Positions 44,126-51,898 of a stretch of 64,000 bases of DNA are shown in pieces. The stretch lies in assembly GCA_019114415.1 (NCBI GenBank), contig DXFO01000002.1:1-64000 (forward strand). Direction: 5' to 3'. A program made the position numbers and the translations under genes. Under the pieces are notes generated by a model. That model worked only from the letters and a program-made list of their open reading frames with translations, was not told the DNA's origin and did no database searches. Source of the DNA: Candidatus Gemmiger faecavium. Lineage in GTDB: Bacteria > Bacillota > Clostridia > Oscillospirales > Ruminococcaceae. Every line of letters begins with the position of its first letter. The first letter of the stretch is position 1.

Positions 44126-44704
44126 ATGGCCCGTCAGGTATGGAAAGGTTCCACCCTGCTCAATCCCGAGCCGCCGGTTCTGGTAAGCTGCGGCCCTGCG
44201 GAAAAGCCCAATCTCATCACGGTGGGCTGGTGCGGCACCATCTGCACCCAGCCGCCCATGGTCAGCATCAGCGTCCGGCCGGAGCGGTACAGCCACGGCC
44301 TGATCTGTGACAGCGGCGAGTTCGTCATCAACCTGCCCACCGAAAGCCTGACCCGCGCCGTGGACTGGTGCGGCGTCAAGAGCGGCCGGGATGTGGACAA
44401 GTTTGAGGCTATGAAGCTCTCTGCCCTGCCCGCCGCCAAGGTCGGCACCGTTCTTTTGGAGCACAGTCCCGTCAATCTGGAATGCAAAGTGACCCAGCGC
44501 ATCCCCCTGGGCAGCCACGATCTGTTTTTGGCGGAAGTGGTGGCCGTGGACGTGGACGAAAGCCTGCTGGATGAAACCGGACGGCTGTGTCTCAACCGCG
44601 CCAAACTGATCGTCTATTCCCACGGGGATTATCTGGCCCTGGGCCGCCGCCTGGGCAAGTTCGGATACAGCGTACGCAAAAAGCCCCGCCGCACGGGAAA
44701 ATAA
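44126..44704 (+). CDS. Flavin reductase-like (FMN-binding split barrel) protein
   Basis: A 192-residue protein of the flavin reductase-like family that binds FMN. The typical core segments NLITVGWCGTICTQPPMVSISVRP, SGEFVINLPTE and LECKVTQRIPLGSHDLFLAEV are present. Such proteins reduce flavin or act as small flavoenzymes; the substrate cannot be deduced. It is the last gene of the Crp/Fnr-GT2 transcript, with GAGGAGG at the end of the GT2 gene as ribosome site. Confidence 0.88.
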   Translation: MARQVWKGSTLLNPEPPVLVSCGPAEKPNLITVGWCGTICTQPPMVSISVRPERYSHGLICDSGEFVINLPTESLTRAVDWCGVKSGRDVDKFEAMKLSALPAAKVGTVLLEHSPVNLECKVTQRIPLGSHDLFLAEVVAVDVDESLLDETGRLCLNRAKLIVYSHGDYLALGRRLGKFGYSVRKKPRRTGK

Positions 44705-44740
44705 GCCGCCGGTTTAAAGCCGTATACAGGGCTTTGCCGG

Positions 44741-44870
44741 GAAGCGCAAGCGTCGCCGTGGGCGCTGCAAGGAAGCAAGGGTTCTGCCGGGACCGGAATG
44801 AATCGGTAGCCCCCGGCCCAAAGTGTCAGCGGATAATTACACAGCCTTGTTCGCGGTTAGAATCACTCAG
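44741..44870 (+). repeat. Possible degenerate copy of the short inverted-repeat element
   Basis: Part of the 330-bp gap between two convergent genes. It shares several short blocks with the clear copies: GGTTCTGC followed by a loosely similar stretch (from about 44773), CCCCGGCCCAAAG (about 44812-44824) and GGTTAGAAT (about 44855). No terminal inverted repeat is left. The rest of the gap holds a palindromic terminator and nothing else that I can see. Confidence 0.3.
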
Positions 44871-44874
44871 AAAA

Positions 44875-44920
44875 GCCTGTGCCTTTTCAGAATATTCTGA
44901 AAAGGCACAGGCCTTATTGT
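44875..44920. terminator. Perfect 38-bp palindrome between convergent genes
   Basis: A perfect palindrome, 19 bp per arm with no loop (44875-44912), starting GCCTGTGCCTTTTCAGAAT. CTTATTGTTATATTTT follows on the + strand. It lies between the flavin reductase-like gene and the convergent GltD-like gene, so a bidirectional terminator is the likeliest role. Confidence 0.75.
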
Positions 44921-45034
44921 TATATTTTACGCTTTACAGGTTTGCGTGTGTTGCTTTTGAGGGTACACCCGCCTGCTCCCTAAAACGAGTCCATCGTTTT
45001 GGGGATGTGTTCCGCGCGGAAAATAAGCGGCGGG

Positions 45035-46314
45035 TCAGTTGCCCTCCTCGATTTTGGCCACCGGCACATTGGCGTATTCGTCCGGCGGATCAAGGGGCAG
45101 TTTCTGCATGTACTCGTGCATGGCTTCGGCAACTTTTTTGCTGTATGCCACCGCCTCGACGACGGTGCGTGCGCCTTTGACCGCATCTCCCGAAGCAAAG
45201 ACGCCGGGCATGGTGGTACGGCCCACTTCGTCGGTCACAAACAGTCCCCGCTGGTTGATCTGGATCTGTTTTTCGCTGTCCGAAATGGTGGTGCGGGGAC
45301 CCTGGCTGATGGAGACGATGACGCTGTCCGCGGGATAGAGCATCTCCGTACCGGGCAGATCATTCAGGGTGCCGTCCTCCGTCTCCTCAAGATCCCGCAG
45401 GACCACGCCCCGGTCAGTGATCTCCACCGGCTTTTTGTTATACAAAAACTCCACGCCCTCCAGCTTGGCGTAGCTGGTCTCATAATCGCTGGCGGCCACT
45501 TTTTTGGTCACCGAAACGCAGGTCACATGGCGGGTACCGTGGCGGATGGCTGTACGTGCCACATCCATGGCCGCATTGCCCGCGCCGATGATGACCACAC
45601 GGTTGCCCAGATGATAGACATCCGGGTTTTGCAGGTAGTTGATGGCGTAATGCACATGGCCCAGGCTCTCTCCTTTGATATGCAGGGTATTGGGCCGCCA
45701 GACGCCGGTGCCGATGAAAATCGCCTTGTAGCCGTCGCGGAAAAGGTCCTCCAGTTTGAGGGCCTGTCCGATGTCGGTATTGGGACGGACCTTGATGTCC
45801 TTGAGGCGCAGGTGGCGGTATTCAAAGTCGTCCAGCACGCTTTTGGGAAGGCGGAATTCGGGAATGCCATAGCGCAGGACGCCGCCGATCTTATCGTGCG
45901 CTTCAAAGATGGTGACGTCGTACCCGTAGCGCGCCAGAATGACCGCGATGGTCAGACCCGCCGGGCCGGAACCGATGATGGCGGCCCGCTTGCCGTTGGG
46001 CTTTGCAGGCCCATGGACCATCTGGGAGGCATAGGTGGAGGAAATGTAATTCTCAATGACCGAAAAATGCACCGGAGAACCCTTGATGCCGCGGACACAA
46101 TGGCCCTCGCACTGATTTTCGTGATTGCAGACCAGGCTGCACACAGTGGTAAGAGGGTTGTTCTCAAACAGCATCCGCCCTGCCTCATTGAGTTTATTGT
46201 CTTTGAGCAGGCGGATGACTTCCGGGATGTTGGTGTGGATGGGACAGCCCTCCTGGCAGCGTGGTTTTTGCAGCCCAGGCAGAGATTTGCCTCATCCATA
46301 ACGTGCAGCGCCAT
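45035..46314 (-). pseudogene. GltD/NfnB-like NAD(P)-FAD oxidoreductase with a one-base frameshift
   Basis: Homologue of the glutamate synthase small subunit and related NADPH-dependent flavoproteins (SudA/NfnB type). The main frame (45035-46174 and upstream) has QCEGHC, the FAD motif IIGSGPAGLT, KIGGVLRYGIPEFRLP, the NAD(P) motif IIGAGNAAMD and the C-terminal GDAVKGARTVVEA. The N-terminus begins in another frame at ATG 46314 behind AAAGGGGAAG and reads MALHVMDEANLCLGCKN; the family continuation RCQEGCPIHTNIPEV is in the main frame. One base is missing near 46261-46270 (CCACGC for expected CCCACGC on the - strand). Restored, it would have ~426 residues and the full N-terminal Cys cluster. A sequencing error, a real mutation, or -1 slippage at C-AAA-AAC would all explain it. 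Confidence 0.85.
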
Positions 46315-46334
46315 ACAATTCTTCCCCTTTCCGC

Positions 46335-46487
46335 GCGGTTCCATCAGAAAACAAGCCCCTAATTCGGGAGCAAAGCGGCCGCTGCCGCCCCCCTTGTTTT
46401 GGGATGTTCCTTGCGCCCTTCGCACAGATTTTGCAGATTCAGATTGCATCAAAGTTGCAGACCTCTGCAAGGTTTGTCCATAACTCT
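46335..46487 (-). repeat. Short inverted-repeat element, copy C
   Basis: Diverged third copy, in reverse orientation, filling the gap between tmcAL and the GltD-like gene. Its right end (46335-46358) matches the reverse complement of the other copies' CTTTGTTTTCTTATGGAACCGC at about 20 of 23 positions. CAAAGCGGC-CGCTGCCG (about 46371) matches the interior of copy A, and the far end near 46460-46487 resembles the left end. Confidence 0.6.
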
Positions 46488-46492
46488 TTTTT

Positions 46493-47680
46493 TTATAATA
46501 ACACCGGTTTTGCGGTGAACGCAAGTCCCGCCGGCATGGTATGGACCCTGCAAAGCGCTGAAAAATCCACAAAATCGCTGTGCAGCCTGCTCAGCGCGGC
46601 GGATTCATCGGAAAGGCGGCTGAGTTCCGCCAGAGAGGTGGAGGCCGGGATCGCCGCATAGCGCAGCGTCCCCAAAGCGGCACGGCGCGCCCCCAGCACG
46701 TGCAGCCAGGGCGGCTGTTCCGGTACCTGTTCGGCTGTGACATTCATGGCTGCATCCAGCACCAGGCGGCGCAGACGGGCGTGAGGATAGCGCTTGGTTT
46801 TGAGCAGCGTATACAGGTCCTCTACATCCGCAGCTTTGCGGATGGCGGCATACAGACGGTTTTCCAGACCTTCCGAAAGGCCCCGCAGACCGGCCAGTTC
46901 CTCCGGTGTGCGGCAGCGCAGCCGGGACAGAACGGCGATGGAAAACTTCTGCATATCGGAGAGTTCTCCCCTGTCGACGGACTCCCGGTACAGAAGAGCC
47001 GCCCGGGATGGGACGTAGTCCTCCACTGCGGCAAGGCCCTGACCGGCGGCAAGCTCCCGGAGCTTGCTGGCCGACGCGATTTTGCGGCCCATGACTTCCC
47101 CGGTCCGGTCGTCATTATGCCCCGCCCCTACCCGGGGCAGCGGCAGAGGTTTCAGATGGCTGCCCTGGCGCAGAATGGCTTTGCAGTATTCCACGCCGAG
47201 GATATTGTTCGGCTGCTGGAGGAACTCTCCCATGCCGGGCACCAGCTGCTCCGCGGCGGCGGCTCTGGCTGCCGCAAAGGACATGCCCTTCCCCATCAGA
47301 CCGGACAGGCGCCGGGACAGTTCCGGGCTGTCCACCAGCTCCGCCGCACGCATCAACAGATCAGCGTCCGGGTTCTCGGCGCCAAAGGCAAGGGTATCAC
47401 ACCCCAGCGCCGTCAGCTGCGCTACCCCCGCCGCGGCAAAACCTTCCGCGCCCAGGCAGGCATAAGGTGCAGGCAGGCCCAGCACGATATCCGCCCCCGC
47501 GGCCAGGGCCGCTTCCGTCCGGACGCGGCTGGGCAAAATCGGGATGCCGCCCCGCTGGGTGGCACCGTCGCTCATGCAGACAGCGATTTTGCCGATCCCC
47601 TTTGCCCGCAGCATCCGGAACTGCTCCGCATGGCCGTTATGGAAAGGATCGTACTCGGCAATAATGCCCGCAAACTCCAT
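46493..47680 (-). CDS. tmcAL: tRNA(Met) cytidine acetate ligase TmcAL
   Basis: Acetylates C34 of elongator tRNA-Met from acetate and ATP. The 395 residues start MEFAGIIAEYDPFHNGH at ATG 47680, with AGGAGGTG upstream. The nucleotidyltransferase HNGH motif is intact, and a second conserved region reads RGGIPIL where relatives have QRGEPAI. The location beside acetate kinase, divergent from it, is common in clostridia. Confidence 0.92.
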   Translation of the reverse strand: MEFAGIIAEYDPFHNGHAEQFRMLRAKGIGKIAVCMSDGATQRGGIPILPSRVRTEAALAAGADIVLGLPAPYACLGAEGFAAAGVAQLTALGCDTLAFGAENPDADLLMRAAELVDSPELSRRLSGLMGKGMSFAAARAAAAEQLVPGMGEFLQQPNNILGVEYCKAILRQGSHLKPLPLPRVGAGHNDDRTGEVMGRKIASASKLRELAAGQGLAAVEDYVPSRAALLYRESVDRGELSDMQKFSIAVLSRLRCRTPEELAGLRGLSEGLENRLYAAIRKAADVEDLYTLLKTKRYPHARLRRLVLDAAMNVTAEQVPEQPPWLHVLGARRAALGTLRYAAIPASTSLAELSRLSDESAALSRLHSDFVDFSALCRVHTMPAGLAFTAKPVLL

Positions 47681-47732
47681 AGAAACACCTCCTGTTATGC
47701 GCAAAATATGCACCAGTGCGCCAATTTGCTTC

Positions 47733-47761
47733 TTGAAATGGATTTGCTTCCATTATATAAT
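47733..47761 (+). promoter_or_regulatory. Promoter of ackA
   Basis: TTGAAA (47733-47738), a 17-nt spacer and TATAAT (47756-47761), followed by AAGGAGG before the ATG. Confidence 0.88.
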
Positions 47762-47815
47762 AAAATAGTAATGTGCAAAAGGGGGTTGCCCCCGTATTAA
47801 GGAGGATTACCAAGT

Positions 47816-49027
47816 ATGAAAGTCCTGGTCATCAACTGCGGCTCATCCAGCTTGAAGTATCAGCTCATCGACATGGACGGCGAGAAAGTCCTGTGCAAAG
47901 GTCTGTGCGAGCGTATCGGCATGGAAAGCAGCATGATCACCCATGAAGCCAACGGCGAGAAAAAGACCACTCCCGCCATCTTCCCCACCCATACCGAGGC
48001 CTTTACCGAACTGGTCAAGAAGATGACCACCGGCGAAGGCAAGGTCATCGACAGCGTTGCTGAGATCGATGCCATCGGCCACCGCGTTGTCCACGGCGGC
48101 GAGAAGTTCAAGCAGAGCTGCCTGATCACCCCCGAGGTCGTTCAGGCCATCCGCGACCTGAGCCCTCTCGCTCCGCTGCATAACCCCGCAGCCATTCTTG
48201 GCATCGAGGCTTCCTACAAGGTCTTTGGCGAGGACAAGCCCAATGTTGCTGTGTTCGACACCGCGTTCCACAGCACCATGCCGCCGAAGGCCTATATGTA
48301 CGCCATCCCCTACGAATACTACGAGAAGTACGGCGTCCGCCGCTACGGCTTCCACGGCACCAGCCACAAGTACGTCAGCCACCGTGCTGCCGAGTTCCTG
48401 GAAGAGCCCATTGAGCGCCTGAAGCTCATCACCTGCCATCTGGGCAACGGTTCTTCCATCGCCGCGGTCGACCAGGGCAAGGTCGTCGATACCTCCATGG
48501 GCATGACCCCGCTGGCCGGTCTGATGATGGGCACCCGCTGCGGTGACCTGGACCCCTCCGTGGTCAACTACCTGAAATACAACCTGGAGATCACCGGCCA
48601 TCAGCTGGATGAGATCCTGAACAAGAAGTCCGGCCTGCTGGGCATCTCCGGTGTTTCCAGCGACAAGCGCGACGTCGAGGCTGCCGCCAAGGAAGGCAAC
48701 CAGCGCGCACAGCTGGCCAGCGACATGCTGAACTACCAGATCAAGAAAACCATCGGCAGCTACATTGCAGCCATGGGCGGCGTTGACGCCATCTGCTTCA
48801 CCGGCGGTATCGGCGAGCACGACGCGGACTCCCGCGCCAAAATCTGCCACCACATGGACTGGCTGGGCATCCGTGTCGACACCGACAAGAACCGTGATGC
48901 TCACAAGCAGAAATCCGACGTGGTCGAGATCACTGCCTGGGGTGCCCGTGTCCGCACCCTGGTCATCGAGACCAACGAAGAGCTGATGATCGCCCGCGAT
49001 ACCCGCGAAGTCATCGAAGGCAAGTAA
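47816..49027 (+). CDS. ackA: Acetate kinase
   Basis: Interconverts acetate plus ATP with acetyl phosphate plus ADP; in fermentation it yields ATP and acetate, or activates external acetate. The 403 residues carry the family signatures VLVINCGSSSLKYQL (start), HRVVHGGEKF, the catalytic VFDTAFHSTMP, RRYGFHGTSHKYV and CHLGNGSSIAAV. No phosphate acetyltransferase gene is in the window. Codon use is that of a highly expressed gene. Confidence 0.97.
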   Translation: MKVLVINCGSSSLKYQLIDMDGEKVLCKGLCERIGMESSMITHEANGEKKTTPAIFPTHTEAFTELVKKMTTGEGKVIDSVAEIDAIGHRVVHGGEKFKQSCLITPEVVQAIRDLSPLAPLHNPAAILGIEASYKVFGEDKPNVAVFDTAFHSTMPPKAYMYAIPYEYYEKYGVRRYGFHGTSHKYVSHRAAEFLEEPIERLKLITCHLGNGSSIAAVDQGKVVDTSMGMTPLAGLMMGTRCGDLDPSVVNYLKYNLEITGHQLDEILNKKSGLLGISGVSSDKRDVEAAAKEGNQRAQLASDMLNYQIKKTIGSYIAAMGGVDAICFTGGIGEHDADSRAKICHHMDWLGIRVDTDKNRDAHKQKSDVVEITAWGARVRTLVIETNEELMIARDTREVIEGK

Positions 49028-49057
49028 GCCAGCCGTTTGATTCTACACGCCCCGCAC

Positions 49058-49240
49058 AAAGCGCGAGCGACATAAGAAAACAAAGGTTCTGCAAGAACTG
49101 CGAAGCATCGCAAAACCGCTGCAAGGCGGCAGATGCAAGGCAGAGGGCCTTGTGCTCCTGTATGGAACACAAGGCCCGATAACACGGCAGATGCCGCTTT
49201 GCAGTCAGAGTTTTGCGGCTTTGTTTTCTTATGGAACCGC
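49058..49240 (+). repeat. Short inverted-repeat element, copy A
   Basis: The longest clear copy. Perfect 15-bp inverted repeats CATAAGAAAACAAAG (49071-49085) and CTTTGTTTTCTTATG (49219-49233) enclose 133 bp. Inner hairpins include CGCAAAAC/GTTTTGCG, GGGCCTTGTG/CACAAGGCCC (about 49145-49176) and CGGCAgaTGCCG. The outer flanks AAAGCGC.AGC (left) and GAACCGC (right) are shared with copy B. It lies between ackA and a kinase-like gene. Confidence 0.75.
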
Positions 49241-49287
49241 GCAAACAGCGGGGCGCGTTTTGTATCCATCCGGGGAGGGGATCTGAT

Positions 49288-49791
49288 TTGAAGCGTCTGA
49301 TCATGGTAAACGGAACCATGGGTGTGGGCAAGACCTCCACCTGCCGTGCGCTGCTGCCGTTGGTGGAACCTGCCGCCTTTCTGGACGGCGACTGGTGCTG
49401 GACCATGTCCCCTTTCATTGTGAACGACGAGACCAAGGCCATGGTACTGGATAACATCGCCTGTCTGCTCAACCGGTTTCTGGCTTGCAGCCAGTATCAG
49501 ACGGTGATTTTTTGCTGGGTCATGCAGCAGCAGGAAATTCTGGACGAGGTATTGCGCCGGCTTTCCCTGGAAGATGTGGCGGTATCCGTTTTCACCCTGA
49601 CCGCCACCGAGGAGGCCCTGCGGGCAAGGCTGGGTTCGGACATTGCCGCCGGGGTCCGGCAGCCGGATGTTCTGGAGCGAAGCTGCGCCTACCTTCCCCT
49701 GTACCAAGGAATGGACACCATCTCCCTGGATGTGAGCGGCCTTACCCCGCAGCAGGCAGCACAATGGATCGCGGAACACGCGCCGTTCTGA
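49288..49791 (+). CDS. Small P-loop kinase-like protein
   Basis: A 167-residue protein starting at TTG 49288, with GGAGGGG 9 bp upstream. It has Walker A GTMGVGKTS (~9-17), an LDGDW segment resembling the substrate site of small nucleotide/shikimate-type kinases, and LERSCAYLPLYQ near the end. The fold is probably P-loop kinase; the substrate is unknown. It lies downstream of ackA and repeat copy A and before a strong terminator. Confidence 0.75.
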   Translation: MKRLIMVNGTMGVGKTSTCRALLPLVEPAAFLDGDWCWTMSPFIVNDETKAMVLDNIACLLNRFLACSQYQTVIFCWVMQQQEILDEVLRRLSLEDVAVSVFTLTATEEALRARLGSDIAAGVRQPDVLERSCAYLPLYQGMDTISLDVSGLTPQQAAQWIAEHAPF

Positions 49792-49816
49792 CCCGCCGCC
49801 CATTCAATTGCCAATC

Positions 49817-49884
49817 AAAAAGCCGGGACATCGTATCTTCGCACACCCCCTGACAGGGGCGCGGAGACGATGTCCCGGCTTTTT
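49817..49884. terminator. Strong bidirectional terminator
   Basis: A perfect 18-bp stem, AAAAAGCCGGGACATCGT (49817-49834) and ACGATGTCCCGGCTTTTT (49867-49884), with an inner CCCCtgacaGGGG hairpin. It separates the convergent kinase-like and mazF genes. Confidence 0.93.
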
Positions 49885-49921
49885 GCCGTTCTTGTTGATT
49901 GCGTTTATGCGGGGGTGTTTC

Positions 49922-50293
49922 TCACTGGCTTTGGAGGCCATTTTGTGCCGAAAGCCCCATGGAGACCTCCAATGCTTCGTCCACGCGGCGCATATCGTCC
50001 GGAGGAATGCAGCCCGCCTTTTCCCGCAGGCGGCGCTTATCCAGCGTTCGGATCTGCTCGGTCAGGATGATGCTGTCCTTGGCCAGGCCGCAGCGATCGG
50101 CACGCACGCCGATATGGGTGGGCAAACGGTTTTTATCCTGACGGGAGGTGATCGCCGCGGCGATCACGGTGGGACTGTGCCGGTTGCCGATGTCGTTCTG
50201 AACGATAAGTACCGGCCGCACTCCCCCCTGCTCCGAGCCCACAACGGGGCTGAGATCGGCGTAGAAAACTTCTCCCCTGTGTACTTCCATCAT
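49922..50293 (-). CDS. Type II toxin, MazF/PemK family endoribonuclease
   Basis: A 123-residue protein of the MazF/NdoA (EndoA) family, a sequence-specific mRNA interferase. Motifs RGEVFYADLSPVVGSEQGGVRPVLIVQND, TVIAAAITS and ILTEQIRTLDKRRL are all typical. The start ATG 50293 lies 6 bp after GGAGG; a second ATG follows at once. No MazE-like antitoxin precedes it: the upstream gene is an acyltransferase, and only a promoter-sized gap of 73 bp lies between. Confidence 0.92.
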   Translation of the reverse strand: MMEVHRGEVFYADLSPVVGSEQGGVRPVLIVQNDIGNRHSPTVIAAAITSRQDKNRLPTHIGVRADRCGLAKDSIILTEQIRTLDKRRLREKAGCIPPDDMRRVDEALEVSMGLSAQNGLQSQ

Positions 50294-50332
50294 GCGGTGC
50301 CTCCCTGTACTGTGATGCAAATTTCTTTGCTA

Positions 50333-50361
50333 ATAGTATAAGCAGGAAGGCACGTCTTCAA
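50333..50361 (-). promoter_or_regulatory. Promoter of the mazF-like gene
   Basis: On the - strand TTGAAG (50361-50356), a 17-nt spacer and TACTAT (50338-50333). It begins just after the acyltransferase stop, so mazF is probably transcribed alone. Confidence 0.65.
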
Positions 50362-50366
50362 TCACT

Positions 50367-51488
50367 TTACGAAAACATTTTGCCAAGTCCGGCTGCCAGC
50401 TCGTCTCCTTTGCGGCAGAGCGCGGCAAACAGGCGGGTATTTTCCAGTGGACGAATGAGCAGCCGGGTACGGATCAGATCGATCACGGTACAGCCAACAA
50501 AAACGCCGGCAATAACAAACAGCGCATACCACGCCGAACCAGGATGCTGTGCCGAATCAAAAACGCCGTTCCACAAAATCCCCATCACTGCCGGGGTCTG
50601 ATGGATGATATAAACGCCCAATGTTGCGGAGGACACGGTATTGATTGCCCGCACGCTGCCCAGGGGCAGATTTTTGAAAAAGAAGAAGAAGGCCAGCGCA
50701 CAGAACAGATTGGGCGCACAGCACAGTGCCGTGCGGTAGTATTCCAGATACTGCATGGGCTTGCCGCCGACGCCCTGCCACAGAGCCGTCCCCCGCAGAA
50801 CCGTCAGCGCTACGGTAAAAAGCAGGGCCAGAAACGCCGCCCGGCGTTTTTGAAGAAACCGGGAGAGGGCGTTGTCCGGGTAAAGGCGCAGATACCCTAC
50901 CAGGAGATACTCATACGCAAAGGTCCAGAGCACATCGGAGAATACGCCGTCCTCGGCAAAGAGAGTGGAATACCCAACCAGCAGCACACCGAACACCACC
51001 AGCAGGCCCCGCAGCGTCTGACGGGTGGCTGTGCGCAGCACCAGGTTGAGCACCGGGGCAAGCAGCAGCAACACCACGTAGGCCGCCACAAACCAGAGCT
51101 GTTTGGTGCTGACCGGGAACATCGCCCAGCGCAGCGTGCCGAGCCCGACATCGCTGCCCGGCGCAAAGAAGCACAGTACCGTCAGCGGCACCGTGTACAG
51201 CCAAAGGCTGAGCCACAGGTTGAGCACCCGCCGGGTGTGAAAGGGTTGTCCGCACAGAAACCAGGCGCCGATCATGACAAAAATGCTGCATCCGATGCGG
51301 GAACCTGCCCCCAACAGGGCAAAAAACAGTGCATGGGGCAAGGTATCGTACACCGCGGCGCCGCTCTGCCCCGCGTAATGGTCCGCAATGATGAACAGCA
51401 TACAGACAATGCGCAGCAGTTCCAGACCGCTCTGCCGCCCGCCGGTCTTTTGCGCCGTTTGCGGGCGCTGCAAAACCGCAGTAGCCAT
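50367..51488 (-). CDS. Membrane acyltransferase, acyltransferase-3 family
   Basis: A 373-residue polytopic protein with about ten hydrophobic helices. The N-terminal GLELLRIVCMLFIIADHY stretch, with its His, is the active-site region of acyltransferase-3/OafA/WecH-like proteins. It probably adds an acetyl or similar group to a surface polysaccharide or lipid. The ATG overlaps the acpS stop by one base (TAATG), behind AAAGGAGGGG. Confidence 0.88.
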   Translation of the reverse strand: MATAVLQRPQTAQKTGGRQSGLELLRIVCMLFIIADHYAGQSGAAVYDTLPHALFFALLGAGSRIGCSIFVMIGAWFLCGQPFHTRRVLNLWLSLWLYTVPLTVLCFFAPGSDVGLGTLRWAMFPVSTKQLWFVAAYVVLLLLAPVLNLVLRTATRQTLRGLLVVFGVLLVGYSTLFAEDGVFSDVLWTFAYEYLLVGYLRLYPDNALSRFLQKRRAAFLALLFTVALTVLRGTALWQGVGGKPMQYLEYYRTALCCAPNLFCALAFFFFFKNLPLGSVRAINTVSSATLGVYIIHQTPAVMGILWNGVFDSAQHPGSAWYALFVIAGVFVGCTVIDLIRTRLLIRPLENTRLFAALCRKGDELAAGLGKMFS

Positions 51489-51877
51489 TATGCCCCTCCT
51501 TTCTCGTTTTGCTCAAGGATGGCAAAGGCACAGGCCAGCCCTGCCTCATGGGTAAGGGAAAGATGGGCGGTCACCCGGTTCTGCTGCGCCCAGGCAGCGG
51601 CTTTGCCTTCCAGGGCATAGCAGGGCGCCCCCGACGGCGCACGCAGCACGCCGATCTCCCCCAGAGCAAATCCGCCCAGGCCAGTGCCGCAGGCTTTCAG
51701 AAAGGCTTCTTTGGCGGCGAAGTTTGCCGCTGCCGTCTCCGCCCGCGCCTTGCCGTTGCGGGCAAGGATCAGTTCCCGCTCTCTGGCGGAAAAGACCCGG
51801 TCCAGAAACACTTCCCGCTGTATACTTTTTTCCATCCGTGACACTTCGCACAGATCTGTTCCAATGCCCAATATCAA
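51488..51877 (-). CDS. acpS: Holo-[acyl-carrier-protein] synthase
   Basis: Transfers 4'-phosphopantetheine from CoA to acyl carrier protein. I place the start at TTG 51877 (129 residues), because GGAGG lies 8 bp upstream and the family start ILGIGTDLCEV follows at once. Motifs GIGTDLCEVSRM and FAAKEAFLKACGTGLGG bind metal and CoA. Longer readings run into the repeat element upstream and have no ribosome site. Confidence 0.93.
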   Translation of the reverse strand: MILGIGTDLCEVSRMEKSIQREVFLDRVFSARERELILARNGKARAETAAANFAAKEAFLKACGTGLGGFALGEIGVLRAPSGAPCYALEGKAAAWAQQNRVTAHLSLTHEAGLACAFAILEQNEKGGA

Positions 51878-51898
51878 GGTGTTTTCCTCCCCCGGCCC

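Noticed and set aside
49213-49287. Upstream extension of the kinase-like gene to an ATG in repeat copy A
   Set aside because: The added residues are encoded by the repeat; the same CFLMEP peptide appears in the frames over copies B and C, so it reflects the repeat, while TTG 49288 has a strong ribosome site.
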